From Phalacrocorax aristotelis (taxonomy: Eukaryota > Chordata > Aves > Suliformes > Phalacrocoracidae), in contig NC_134286.1 of NCBI RefSeq assembly GCF_949628215.1, positions 744,001 to 808,000 on the forward strand: 64,000 nt of DNA, given 5' to 3'. The notes under the pieces were generated by a model. That model did not search any database. It was given only the letters and a program-made list of their open reading frames with translations, and had not been told where the DNA came from. Shown here one piece after another: positions 38,361 through 51,754 of the stretch (position 1 is the stretch's first letter; every line of letters starts with the position of its first letter). Made by a program: the position numbers and the translations under genes.

Positions 38361-41300
38361 CTGGTGAAAAAGAAAAAATACTTGAAATGTGGGCAGCGTA
38401 AAACTGAAAGTCTAAGACCCACTGCAGATGTTAGCAATTTTGCATTAGGATCTGCATGACAATTATGTTGAAAGAGAAAACTGAGTAATTCATCGCTTTA
38501 TACCAATGGTCTACAATCACCAGCTGACGCTTTCTTTATCATATAGAAAGATAAATACGGATGAACATTCTGTAACAAGAGTTCAACTTACAGATTAAGA
38601 AAGGGAGAAATAATGCAAATGCATCTGTATGAAAGGAGCATTTTCCAATAGCATTTGTAACATAGATCACAGAGTAAAATACCCAGGAGCCTCACATGGG
38701 GTTTAATATTAAATTATCATCATTCTTCTGCTGAAGGCAATTTGCATAGGAAATTAAAATGAACAGCAGCATAGGAAGGGGCTGAACCTCTGCCAACGCA
38801 AGAACTGGAAGAACTATTTCTACCACACTTCAGCAGCTTGGGAAGCACCTTAAACCACAATACCCATTGGCTTTACCCAACAGAACACATGCAGATCTAC
38901 CTCCTTAAGCACTGCACTACTCAGCGAGTACAACAGCCCTGTGACGCAAAAAGGTACTTACCTAACGTTGACCAACCAAACATCGCTACCACGACAATGA
39001 GACGTATGATGAAGCTGACGGTCCCAGAACCTGCCAGCAGCACCAGCCTGCATACCAGCATCGCTACTGTCAGGGGCAGGACACAGTAACCCAGCACACA
39101 CAGGCTCTGAAAGAACGATCTGGAAAGGAGAGACAGAAACGGGGAAAAGAAGTAGTCAAAGCACTGCAGAAACTCCCTGCATGGGAGCATTTTAACAGGT
39201 ACTACATAACCCGGCACTCACATCGTTCCTCCGAGAAGCTTTGAGTTTAGCGTGATGACAACTGCACCGAACCAGATGATGACAAAGACCTCAGCAAACT
39301 GGGGCCCTCCGTCCTCTTTGCTGTCTGCTGATCCGCCCTGAAGCATCCTGTCATAGGTAACAGACCAAGGGAGTAATTTGCAACTGAGAGACCTGGAGTA
39401 GATGACAGAAGCCTGAAACACGGATTCCCAGTTAGGCTGCAGACCCACTATTTTTCAACTGTTTTCTTATTTTTAGTAGTATCCTCAATTTTTAGTAGGA
39501 AAGGAAAATGGTTGTGGCTCACGTGGGGGCTTTTCAGTCCATTTGTTTCCTTGTTTTCAGGCCTGTGTAAGCATGTAGCGGAAAATCAAACCACAGACAA
39601 CAGGCTAAAAGATGAAAACTGAAGCACACCAAGTTTGGTAACCTCTCAAAGCCGGCATCGTAATGCACGACAGAACGCAAAAGCTTTAAGAAAAGCTTAT
39701 AATAACTACAGGACACAAACAACACAAAGCCTGGAAGAGAGAGCATGCATTGATTTGAATATTTAAATTACACTGCGTACTTCTGCTAACGCTTCAGCAA
39801 CATTTCACCAAATGGTTTCTGTACGCCAAGTACATAAGTGCGCCTCCAATAGTTGCTAGATCTGACCAACACTTCCACCCTACCCTGGGCACATTTGCAT
39901 GCGTACACCCCAGGGAAGCCCCAGGAACTCCTGGGAGCCACCACCGCCTCCCATCCACCAACTACCACAACAGCCTCTCTTCCTCCTTCGGTCCTGCAGG
40001 ATGCTCGCTGCAGCGCTCAGACAAAGGTTTGGCCCTGCAGGATAGGGTCAAAGTTGGCCAAACGCATGAGGATCGAGGACAACGTGAATTGGGATACCTG
40101 TCCGCAAAATCATTCTTCAGAGAGGGGACTAGGAAGAGTTCACCCTTAAATCCCGAGTCTAAAGAAGGGAGATCCTAAGGGGCTTGAAGCATCAGAAATA
40201 CATTTTATGTGAAAATCTGAACAGGCAGCGTTTGCACGTGAGCAGAGAAGGATCAAATGAACTCAATCTCAACATGTGTAGTCAGACATTCTTGATTTCT
40301 CGTTTCTCCAATGTAAAAGACTATAAAACCTATAATCCACCCAGTACTTAAGTACTTACAGTGCAAGTGAGACACAAAGCACCAAAGGGCCCCAAAGATC
40401 CCCTGTACGTAAAGGAAAAAATAAAATCTTAAATGTCACAGAACGATGCTCAGTTTCATTTTCCAGAGAACAATAAAGCACTCTCTTCCAGCTCCCAGCA
40501 TATCATTTTGCATATTGCACTTCCTTACGCTTTTCTTCCTTAGCATCTTACGTGCCATACTCTATAACATAATCTGCTCAAAGCCTGCCAACTGTTCTAC
40601 ATATTCTGGCACGTGTTCTGCTTTCAAAGACCTTTGGTGACGCTGATTTTTCACATTTGCTACATGAAAAAGGTACACGCTTTGGTTGTAGCTTTTGTAG
40701 CTACATACATATTGTTGTAGCTACAAGCATGCTACAACAGAACAAACGCAGAACAGACACTTCTGAAGCCCGGTTCCCCAAACTCTTCTTTTCCCCTTGT
40801 GGGCAAAGTCTGTTGGCAAAACACCCTTTCAAGATTTTGAAAACCTTCTTATACTTACAGTCTCTGAGGAGCGCACTACTCTTTTTTGGATACATGACAT
40901 GGACAAATTTCTTCCCAACAGCCTTCAGATCTCTCATCTGAAATAAAGAAGCAACACTTTAATTTATTCCTTCATAAAAACTACAGTTCGCAACTAAAAG
41001 CGGCAAGATAGAAGTAAAGGAGCTTTGACGGCAAACCAAGGTACGATCCAACCCCAAAATTTCTGTAGCATCCTCTGCAACAAACAACGCCTGCATTTTC
41101 TATGTTCCTTAATAACAACGGTACTTTATCCTTTAATAATGCCCCATTAAGAACAATAACATTTGCTCCTCTAGGAAAAGAAAAATAATTAAAAACCCTA
41201 TTCGCTGGGACAGTTTTCTTCCAAGCTTCATCCAAGGCCTTTGCCCTTGCAAAAGTTTTGAGATCACAGGGAAACTTTGGGGCTGTAATTCAGCGATTTC

Positions 41301-42081
41301 TTCATCCACGAGAATACATTTTACATAGCCGGCTCTAAAAAAAAACCCCAAGCTTACGATGAAGTACAAGTCAAGCAGAGCTATGCAAAACCGCAGTTTT
41401 TGTATAACATTTGGCCAAAGGTACCAGCAAAGGACGTGTTTTACCGCAGGTACGGGCCCAGACTCACAATGGTATCCCTAACAGGCTCATCCAGCGTGGA
41501 GAAGTCTTCATCGGGAGAGCGAGATCCAACAGGAACAGTGATCTCCCCTTCCACTGGAATATCTTCAGATATTGACACATCTGCGAGACCTGCGAACTGA
41601 ATGGGGCTTTTTTTAAACCTTTAGAAAAAAAGAAACGCCAAACAGCTCAGAGCCACTTGCCATGTTTCTCAGCTGGGTTTAAGGCGAAACAACCGCTTGG
41701 AAATCAAAGACACAACACTTAACAACAGGGTCAACACCACAGCCTGGCTGGTGTCTGCTTGATTTAAACAGCTCACAGAGGCCGGCAGGCGTTTCTGTTT
41801 TCCCCGGTAACCCCCAGTGCCCGGCTGTTTATCCCCTATTCAGCGACAGTTAGCGGAGGGAAAAAGCTCGTTGGTGTTTTTTAAGTACCACAGCCGGCGG
41901 CCCGGGGCCGGTAACCCGACGTTACGTTTCCCCCGCCCGCCCGAGGGGGAGGCTGTGCCCCCGGTGCCTCCGCCGCTCACCGCCCGGCCCCGCTCCCGCA
42001 CGGCCCCCTCACCAGCGGCCCCCCCGCGCCGCCGCCGCTGCCGCCACCGCCACCACTCCCGCTCCCCTCCGCTGCCGCCAT
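38242..42081 (-). CDS. YIPF6: YIPF6, Yip1-family Golgi membrane protein (complete, 7 coding exons)
   Basis: The joined frame is 723 bases including the stop and encodes 240 residues; human YIPF6 is 236. The protein is a multi-pass Golgi membrane protein of the Yip1/YIPF family, linked to Rab-dependent trafficking and Golgi structure. Residues 1-23 are Gly/Ser-rich. A cytosolic N-terminal part follows, including FAGLADVSISEDIPVEGEI at 24-42 and MRDLKAVGKKFVHVMYPKK from 67. Five hydrophobic segments lie at about 96-109, 124-140, 151-178, 183-201 and 218-237, as expected for a Yip1 domain. It ends ILTFTPQ. Each segment aligns with the human protein as I know it. The start has A at -3 and G at +4. 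All six introns are GT/AG and the phases chain without a break. The closest neighbour is OPHN1, divergently transcribed. The N-terminal leader is unlike human, which lacks the Gly run. Confidence 0.97.
38962..39119 (-). CDS. YIPF6: YIPF6 coding exon 6
   Basis: 158 bases, entered in phase 2 and left in phase 1. The acceptor is CTCCTTTCCAG and the donor is GTAAGT. It encodes two membrane segments: FFQSLCVLGYCVLPLTVAML and, after a short loop, FIIRLIVVVAMFGWSTL. Confidence 0.97.
39222..39347 (-). CDS. YIPF6: YIPF6 coding exon 5
   Basis: 126 bases, entered in phase 2 and left in phase 2. The acceptor is CCTATGACAG and the donor is GTGAGT. It encodes the lumenal-type loop SADSKEDGGPQF and the membrane segment AEVFVIIWFGAVVITLNSKL. 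Confidence 0.97.
40360..40402 (-). CDS. YIPF6: YIPF6 coding exon 4 (43-bp microexon)
   Basis: A very short exon, easily missed by ORF-based methods, encoding WDLWGPLVLCVSLAL with split codons at both ends. The acceptor is TTTACGTACAG and the donor is GTAAGT. It is needed to keep frame between exons 3 and 5 and matches the human WDLWGP segment. Confidence 0.96.
40685..40738. other. Inverted repeat in YIPF6 intron 3
   Basis: GTTGTAGC at 40,685-40,692 pairs with GCTACAAC at 40,731-40,738. Inside that, TTGTAGCTACA at 40,695-40,705 pairs with TGTAGCTACAA at 40,716-40,726. Together they give 8 + 11 bp of perfect pairing with a 2/4-nt internal loop and a 10-nt terminal loop. It lies in the intron between coding exons 3 and 4. 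Function is unknown. Confidence 0.6.
40859..40937 (-). CDS. YIPF6: YIPF6 coding exon 3
   Basis: 79 bases starting at codon 67 and ending in phase 1. The acceptor is TTCTTTATTTCAG (reading ATTTCAG then ATGAGA) and the donor is GTAAGT. It encodes MRDLKAVGKKFVHVMYPKK followed by SSALLRD, the conserved cytosolic segment before the first membrane span. Confidence 0.97.
41468..41596 (-). CDS. YIPF6: YIPF6 coding exon 2
   Basis: 129 bases, 43 whole codons. The acceptor is CCCATTCAG and the donor is GTGAGT. It encodes the acidic cytosolic segment FAGLADVSISEDIPVEGEI followed by a Ser/Asp/Glu-rich part ending VRDTI, closely matching the human FAGLSDISISQDIPVEGEI. Confidence 0.97.
42013..42081 (-). 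CDS. YIPF6: YIPF6 coding exon 1
   Basis: 69 bases, 23 codons, starting at ATG 42,081-42,079 and ending at the donor GTGAGG. It encodes MAAAEGSGSGGGGG and continues Gly/Ser-rich to GGPL. The final Pro-Leu joins FAGL of exon 2 exactly as in human (RPLFAGL), which supports the start exon. Human has no Gly run here. The ATG lies inside an AAAATGGCGGC string, a YY1-like motif common at CpG-island starts. Confidence 0.92.
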
Positions 42082-42475
42082 TTTGGCTGCTCGGCCGACG
42101 TGGAGATCGCTCTACGTCATCGCCGGGCGCGGGCGGCGCGGCGGCTGTCGCGTCACGGCGCCGCCAGGGCGTCCATGGCAACGCGGGCGGGCCGCCTCCG
42201 CCCCGCCGGCAGGGGGCGCCCTCGCCCCGCCCGCCCGGCTTGTGCCCAGCCTACCGCGGCCCGGCCAGGTTCCCTCCCGAGCCCCGCCCCGGGCGTGGCG
42301 GGGGGCGCTGGCAGTGCGGGGCGGTGCGGCGCGGTGCAGGCCCCGCCCGCCCCAGCCTCTCGGGGCAGGGCCGTGCCGTGCCGGGCCGGGCGGGGGCGGT
42401 GCCGGTGCCCGCCGGGGCGGCGGGATGGCCGCGGCGCGGAGCTCCCGGGGCGGAGGCGGGAGCAGGAGGCCGTAG

Positions 42476-43324
<849 letters not shown>

Positions 43325-46300
43325 TAGTCCTTCTTTTGTTGTGGGTGCGTTACCCTTTTTTCTTAACAACGGCGTGAATTTTTTACAATTAAATGTCCAT
43401 TTCAGCGTTGACTGTAAAGGAAGTCACTTGTTCGGAAGTGCTGATCCAGACCGTCAGAGATACCTGGACCAGGTTGTGTCACCTGAAAGCGCACGGTCCT
43501 GTGTGTTTAGCGCTTTACTGACCTGCCCTTCTGCTTAGGATTTCTTTTTCCCCCAAGAGCCATAGGGATACTTTTCCTGGGTCATCCCTCCCATGTTCTC
43601 CACTTTTATAAATGTGCATAAAAATACGGCCAAAAGTGGAGGACAGGACAGCAGCTCTGAATGCTGCGCTTGCATCAGGCCAAGGGAAGACAAACAAAAA
43701 AATCAGCGGGGCAGACTCGGATCATATGCTGGTTTTCTTGCCAGCTGGTTGGTTTTTAGTTGGTATTAATGGGTTTAGCTGCTGCCCTTTTGTTAAGAAT
43801 AATTCAGAGCTTCCTTGTTATCAGGGCCGTGACTGGAATAGCCTGTGTTTGCCCATCTGGAAAACAGTGAAGACAAAAGCTAGTATGACTGAAACAGCAG
43901 ACGTCACGGGGTTGTAAGATGCTTAAATGTACTAAAAAAACCCTCAAAATCTCTGCTCGCTCTGGGTGGGGCGGGGGGCGGGTAGAAAACCAGAGGGATT
44001 TTAACAAGCCTGCTTTGCTTCTTTCTCCATCTCTTTGGTCAAAACTCTTTCCGTTTTTAATGTTTGTAAGCCCCAATGCTGCGCTCAGAGTAGGGGCGTG
44101 AGGGTGTTTTGCCGGATCAGCAGACCTGTCCCAGTGAGACTGGCGAAGGAGGAAGGGGAGAAGTAGAAGGAAACTGAGTACACCCAGACAGCACAGATAA
44201 CCCCCCAGGGCAGAGGAAGCCCCATATTTCTTGCCTGAAGTGCTGGGGGGGTGTTTTAGTGCTGTTTTCTTTTAAAAGTGCAGCTGAGCCAGCGGGCAGA
44301 GGGGTGGCCTGGCAGAGCCAGCTGCTGGGCACGGCTGGGGTGGGTGCTGGGGCCGATACCCGCCCAGGCTTCCATCAGCTCCCCGGGGATTCAGCCCTTC
44401 CTGTTTGGTTAACAGATAACTTTAAAAAAATTCTTCGTCTCTGAATCCTCTCCATGTTGGACAATGAGTAGGAATTTGGGGCTACTCACTGTCCACTCCC
44501 TAAATGCCTTGGGCTACGGCTGGTAAATCCTGCTTCCCGGTCGGCGACAGCGATGGCTGGCGATGCAATGCTGCCCTGTGGCAGTGCTGCAGGACGGATG
44601 TGTCCCTCAGCAGCTGGGAAGCAAAGGTGATGATATTCTCACCAGGGGAGAGAGGGAGATTTCTTTTTCAAGGGTAGAGGGTTAATTTTAACGATTGTCC
44701 TGATTGGACCTGTCTGTTACCTGTCCAGAGGTCCTGTCCTCCGCCTTACCCTTTTAACGGGTGAGGCACCCTCCTGGTTAAACCTTTGGCCAAACTGTTC
44801 CAAGGTATTGACTCACTGCACCGAGTACAGACCTCTGGTGATGTTACAGGTGTATCTATTGCCTGCGTGCCTGCCGATTAATTAATGAATAAACACCAAC
44901 ATAAGATTTAAAGCAAAGCAGTCCCCTGTTTTGCTCAGACTGGTTGAAATGTCAGACACCTGCTGTCTCCAGCTGGCAGGCTCTTCAGCCTGACATGGTG
45001 GTGGAAACTGCCGAACAAAAGGCTCGGGTGCAGCGCGGTCTGGATACAAACACATGCATCCGCGGGAATTGTGCAAGCGCAGCAGTGCTCGTGCAGGCAA
45101 CTGTGAAAAGAATCGCAGTTCCTCATTGCGGGAAACACAGGGTCTGCTGGGCTCTACGTGATCAGCCGTAAATGCAGTCCACGCTTAGACTCAAAAGCCT
45201 GTGACTGCCCAAAATTGTCTTTTGTTTTCCATTTGCCAAGTGACAGGGGGGAAAAAAGCAAGCGTGACTTTACATGGAGCTCTGCAGGACATTCGGTTCA
45301 TGTGCGGGAAGGAGCCGGGGGGGTTTGAGCTACGTTGTGATACGAGGAACGCGTGTGTTGTTGTTTTCTTGGTTGCTGGCAGTGTTCGTGTTGGAAGTGC
45401 CCACGCAGTTAAGGTTGTCTCAGCCTACCTGCTGGGTAATAAAATATTAGGAGCGTTCTAGCAGAGAAGCTAAAAAAGAAAAAAACGCACTTGGTATCGC
45501 TTTATTATGTCTGCAGCACAAGCTAGGCATCCAACGTGTAATAAGTGCTACTTTGGTGACTTCTATTTGAGAGTTTTGGACGTCTTTTGACTTTTTTGTA
45601 GCCCTTTTACAGGTAGATTAATTCAACTGTATTTGTAGCAAATTAATACGTGTACATGAGTTCAAATTTTTTAAACCAGTCTTTCAAGTACTATGGAATT
45701 GTAAATGCGTAATATGAAATGCTTCCGGTGGTTTATGTCTAGCTTGTAGGTGTGCTGCTTTAATTAAATGAATTGCTTGTTTTACAAACTCACATACTCC
45801 CTTCCATTTCCCGGTTTTAAGCCTGTCCGCTCCGTCCCGTCCATGGTGATGGTCGGTGATGGCGAGCAGTGAATCATTGCAAGCGTGACCTGCCTGTGAT
45901 GTGCTGCGGGAGCAGTTTTAAGGCAGCCGTGTCTTTACTCAGGACTTGTTTACTGGTGTTTATACCCAGCAGTCTTGAGGCTTGCGACAACCTGGGTCCT
46001 TCCTCAGAGGAGAATTCCTGTTAATCTGGATGAAAGCCATTTAACCCCCTTCCCCGAGTGAATCCCACATGTGGCATTCACAGGTGGTGCAGGTGCCTGG
46101 TGCTTTCTCAGGGAGAAAGAGTGAAGGCTTAGGGGGACCCTGCTCGTGGACGCCCACCCGCTATCCTGGAGAGGAGGAGAGGCGAGGGCCCCCTTCCCAC
46201 GGGAGGTCCCTTGGCATGGAGATCTGCTGGGGGTTGTCCCTGCCGGGGAGTCCCTCTCTCAACACAGCCCGGGAGCCTTGCTCCCGCTGGCCACCGAGCC

Positions 46301-49300
46301 AAAACTGGCTATCCTGAGCCCCCAGCTACGGAGACAAGGGCAGCAGGGACCCACGGCAGGGGAACATGAGCCCCGGTGAAGAAACCAATCCGCTTCCGAG
46401 CTGCTGCTCCTCTGCAGGAGTCTGCTGGCTTTAGCTTCCCTTCATGTTTCTAATGAAAAGCTGAGCTTCCCTTTCCATTCCCTTCCCATCCCCAACCCAG
46501 GGAGAGGCTGGAAGCGCAGCCAGGCCCACGGGGTAAGTGCTTTCCCAGGCAGCAGGGCTTCCCCGCCTCTGGCTCCTCTGCAGGGAGAAGCAGGAGGGAG
46601 TACTCTGCCCGGCGCAGTTGTTCAGGGGCCAGCGCTGGAAACTGTCCCTGGAAAGCCCTGCCTCACTTGGGTTTGCGGTGGGGCAGAGCCAGGAGCGGCT
46701 CCCGCCCTTGTTAGCTCGGGTGGGGCGTGGGCTGAAGGAGGGCTCCCAGCAGCAGCCATGGCTTGTGGTGCTCCAGAGCGCATCGCACATCGCACGCTGA
46801 GGGAGGCTTGTCTGGGGGCTGCGGAAAGCACCTCCCCAGCTGCCCCAGCTCACGCGAACGGGAAGGCGTGCGCTCCTGGTGGCAGTTGTGCGGTCCTGCT
46901 CCACGGAGTGGGGAGGCAGTAAGGGGGAACTTCAGCTCCCCTCGGTCTGCTACGTGCCTCAGTTTCCCCTTCTGCAGAGTAGATAGTGCTTCAGGGCTTT
47001 GTCTGAAGCAGGGGGCTGTTACCCCAATAAGGGGTGCACTTCAGCGCCTTGAACTCCTCTTGCCTTTCAAGGGATTAAGAGAATCTGGTTCCACCCCACC
47101 CAACCGACTCTTTGACATATTACCAGCTGAAATAAATAAAGTACAGCCAGTAAATCCCTCTTGAGTGCTGTGCAGCTCCCCACGGCCTGATGCGGGTCCC
47201 CGTGCAATTACAGCCACGTTGCTGCCTCTGTAAGTGGCTGAAACTGCCTGAAAAGCCCCCGACAGTTGACTATACACGGGACACTGTAAGATGACTGAAT
47301 ATGAGGTTGTGTCAAATAAGAAATTAAACCGATTAAAGCACAGAAAAATATTGTTCATGTGTAATAAACTTGGGCGTGAAAGTCAGTGATAGCAAGTAAG
47401 TTACTTTGGGACAGAAATGTGAGTTATTTTTGTTGTAAAGTTGGCTGCATCCCTTCTTTTTCGTGCCAGGAGTGTGCGGAGTCACTGGCAGTTCCAAGTG
47501 ACGCTGCTGGTCCTGTGCATTGCACTGGCAGTGCTGAAGCCTGCCCATGGCCTGGCCCTGGCTGGGGAGGGAGAGGAGCTGGGAGGTTAACCTTCCTCCC
47601 TGGGGCCAGGGTGGCCGCCCGGTGCCTTCACCTGCGGCGCAGTTGCTCAGCGCACCATAGGCCAGGGCTGCGCAGGGGCTGCTTTGCTCGGCCCTGAAAG
47701 CCGAGCTCAGCACTTCTCATCGGCCACGGTGGAAACTGCAAGGTCCGCCTTGCTCAAAGCATGCCGGGCTGGCCGGACAGACATCTGTCCGTCCCCTCGG
47801 GCTGGCCAGGGCTCGGCGTGGGCGCTGGGGATCTCTCCCCGGCAGCAGCTTGTTTGTGTCCCGGAGCTTGCGGCCCCATGCCGTGGTGGCCAGCACTGGT
47901 GTCGCAGGCAAGACTCGCTGCGTGCCTGAGGCCACAGGCAAGGATGTCGGAGTAGGTGACTGTGTAGCATCATAGTAGTTGTAAGAATGGCTTCCTTACA
48001 TCATTTTCTTTCTGTGGCTCAATATGTTGTTTTTTCTGGAATCTCTCCTGCTCTCTGTACTCTGCTGTGTGTGTGGTAATGCAAAACCACCTATTTACCC
48101 CTGCTCTTTGATCTTCTCTCGCAATTATATATCAAATGGAGTTTGAGAAATGTCAAGCTGAGGCTCTCTTTATTAATGTACCAGTGCTGCAACTGTCCTT
48201 TGAAGCTGGAAGAGCTTTGAGTTCTCATGCAAATGTTGTGTACGTGGTTTTGAACTTGATTTCTGTAGTGCTTAAAGCTCTGCAGATCGCTTCTGACTTT
48301 GCATGTCGGTTAACCAGCCTCCCCAGGCAGTGCAAGTGTTTCATCCTGGAAGGATAACATTATGAAGGAATGTGTAGAGGCGTCTATGCCTGTGAAGCAT
48401 ACGACAGTCTGTAACAAAAGGGACTGGGTGGGCTTTTCCCCTAGAATAGTGGAGAACAGGGGACCCAGGGGAGGTCCCACCGTCATCCTCTTCCCTGCAG
48501 GCCTGGCACCGCAGCACTGTGCGTGGGAGCTTGCCTGTTGGCTCAGGGGACGCTGCGGTCCTCAGCGTGGCGGACCTGTTCTTCAGAAGTTTCTGTGCTG
48601 TTGTTAGAGGTGGTGCTTGAGGGTTTAATGCTTTGGAGTGTAGAAAGCCAAGTGTCGACAGGACGTGGTATTTTAATGAGATTAAAGCAGTCCTGGAGTG
48701 GCCTGTCTGCCCGGTTCCTGCAGAAACCCTGTGTGCTGGTTCGTGCAAAGTCTGTAAAGGTTTGAATCCGTTACTACAGTGTGTAAGAGCAAGATACTGG
48801 GTTTTGCCTATGTCTGAACAAACCTAAAGCTCCTCTGGAAAAGGAGGAAGAGGAACGAGTCCGTCCCACACATGCCCTTCTGCTGGCACAGGAAAGGCTG
48901 CAGCTCTCCAGGCAAACATTAGCTCTGCGCTCCCAGCAGGGCTTGGCATCGAGATGCCTGCATTAAAAGTATCCTGTCTCACAAAGACAGCCTAGTTGTG
49001 AGCCAGCGTGTGGCACATTAATGAAGATGTGCACAGAAATCCTCCGTGTGGATACACAGAGGCCTTATGTCTCGTGGAAAGCCACTCGTTAAGCTGCCCA
49101 GTATTCCCGGAGGGATCTGGAGTCCAAACAAGACTTGTGTTAGCAGTTTCTCTCATGCCACTGGCTACGCGAACATGAAGGGGCTGCTCAAGAGCCCTGG
49201 GTCGGTAATGCAGCCGCTGCTGAGCGGATCTGACTTCTTGAAAATTGGTCTGTCCTCTTCTTTCTCCTCTGGTTTTGTCCTTGCACTCTCCTGATGCTGC

Positions 49301-51754
49301 ACCCCAGCAACAGTCAGTACCCGAGCCTTGACGTGAACGGGTGCAGGATCGGACCCTGTACCAGTAGGCACCGCTCTCAGAACAAAGAATTGGCCCTGGC
49401 TGGGTTTCATCAGCAGAGTAAGGTCTTGGTAGTCTGGTTATCTTGGCTGGTCTGCCGTCCCTGCATTTGATATGACATTTGTTGATACACCAGCTTAGGG
49501 ATGTATTAACAGGAAAAAATAAAAGTGGCTTCCTGGCTGTTTTCTCAGTATCTTGCTTGGCTGCAGAGCACCACGGGGAGCCTGAGCCCGGAGCTGCAGA
49601 CGGAGCAAGCCGCTGAACGCTCCTGCTGGAGCAGGGCTGAAGTCAGCTGGGCATCAGCCCCACCGCCTCTGTGCTCACCTTCCAAATGGAGGAGGCTGGG
49701 GAAAGCGTCACAGAGAAGGAGCGCAGGCACAGATCTGTTGCTCGTTCCCTGATGCTTTCCTACTGAAGCATTGCTCAAGTCTTTTGTTTTACCATGGAGC
49801 TGGTTTTCCACCCGCGCTGGTGGTGCTGGGAGGAGCTGCCTTGGGCTGACTCTGAGAAGGGGACGGCTCACTGCTGCAGGGCCGACTTCCCCCTTTCTCC
49901 TGGAGCACATTACACCACAGCAGCTAGCGTTACGCTGTTTCTGGACTTTAGGAGGGGAAAAATGACTTGCTGGAAAATACATCACTCCCCTCTAGCAATA
50001 ATGTCTTCTCCTTGTACTTGTCCGCTTCTTGCTGGTCTTCTCCGTCCCTGCTGGGGGTTTCATCCAGTAAGGGCTCCAGTTACTGCTGATAACTTTTAAA
50101 ATTTTCTCTTCTCAGCTCTAGTTGTCTGAAGAGACATCAGACTTACATCCAGCTTAAAAACAATCAATTGCTTTAGGGTGATGTTGTGTGGGCCTAGACA
50201 CTGCTTAGAGCTAAACCAATGACACTCGGTAAGTTAAAGACATCAAGGACGTGCTAAGTGAGCCAGGAACCAGGATCCTCTGCAAAAGAGAAGCATGCAC
50301 TAATAGAATGAAAATGTCTCTGTGAGGATTTGGAGACCTATGTGCTCCTGAGTATCCCTGTGCTGCAGCGCTGCAGGCTGTGGCTTGCACCATCTGATGG
50401 CAAAGGTGGAAGTAGGAACACCTGGAAGCTGTTCAATACAGTGACCTTGGGAGGCCTTGAGTAGACAAACTGTATGTGCGTGTGTATATCTGTATATGTG
50501 GGAGAGGCCACGGTGTTCTGCAGTACCGGTAACACGCAATACCATTTGCAGAGTGATACTGGAAGGACTCTGGCGTCATTGACCTGGTAGGATGTCCACA
50601 ACGATATCCACCAAAGGTGATTCTCGCCACTGAAAAAAATCCCATCATGTTTTTTCCCCTCTGTGGACCTGTGTCTCTGCCTTTGAGTGGAGCAGGAGTC
50701 CCTTGTCCCCTGCAGCAGCTCTGAAGCGATGCTCACTTTCAAAAAATGTTTCTGTGTCTGTACGTCAGTGCAGTGGACTTCAGCTCGTGTGCTGCTGGCG
50801 CTGCTCTCCCTGGCGAGCACCCGTGCTCTGCAGGGCATCCTCAGGACAGGTAGGGAGAGGGGACTCTCTGCAGCTGGCAGATGATGAAGCAGCTCGTTTT
50901 CCTGGGCTGTAGGCACTGTGCACAGAATCCAGGGCCCCAAGTTGGTGCAAATCTAAACCAGACGTGCTTTAACCAGAAACTAAAATACAATAGCAAAAAA
51001 AAGAACAAAAAGCCCTTCCAGAAAGCCATCCCTCCCCCAGCCGCCAAAGCCATATCTTCAGATGCAGGCAGGAAAGACGAGGAGGATGCACAGTATCTGC
51101 CTATTCCAGTTGCGAGGCGTATCTTACCCCTTGTCTGGGGCTCGTTGATGTGTGTTTGTTAGATTTGCTCCGGGCCAGAGCAATTTGCTCGCCCTGTGTG
51201 TTGGTGCCATCACGTTTGCTTTGTGGTGTGGCTGATGCACCGGGCTCGATGGCTGTGCAGCGGTGGCTCCCACATGAGCTGTGTGGTGCCGGGCTCTGCG
51301 GGGAGCACAGAAGGGGCCTCCCTCCCCTGCTGGTGTGAGCCAGGGCTGCCCCCCGTGCTGGGTCAGTGGGGTCCCCAGCCTCCTCCCTGGGAACTGCTGG
51401 CTTCTCCCAACTACAGCTGCTCCGTCCAGGTCCCTGTTGCCCGCACAAGGGGTGCCCAGGGCTTGGCTTGCTGATAGAAATCCCAGGGCAGGAATATGGG
51501 CTGGGGTCGCTTCCCACCCCTCCCCAGCCCCTGCTGTGGCAGCACCCTGTGCCAGCCCTCTCCCTGCCAGTGCAGGGGCTGCTGAATGGGCTGTGGACCA
51601 GCCCCTGGTCCAGCTTAAACCAGCATGCAATATTTTGTGATGGCTTCTTCCAGCCCAATCAGTGCCCCAATATGCTTCCCAAGAACTCCCAAGATTGCCT
51701 GTGCTTTAAGGTGCTTGCTGTTAGGGCTTTTAATCTTTTCTTTTGGGATGTGTT

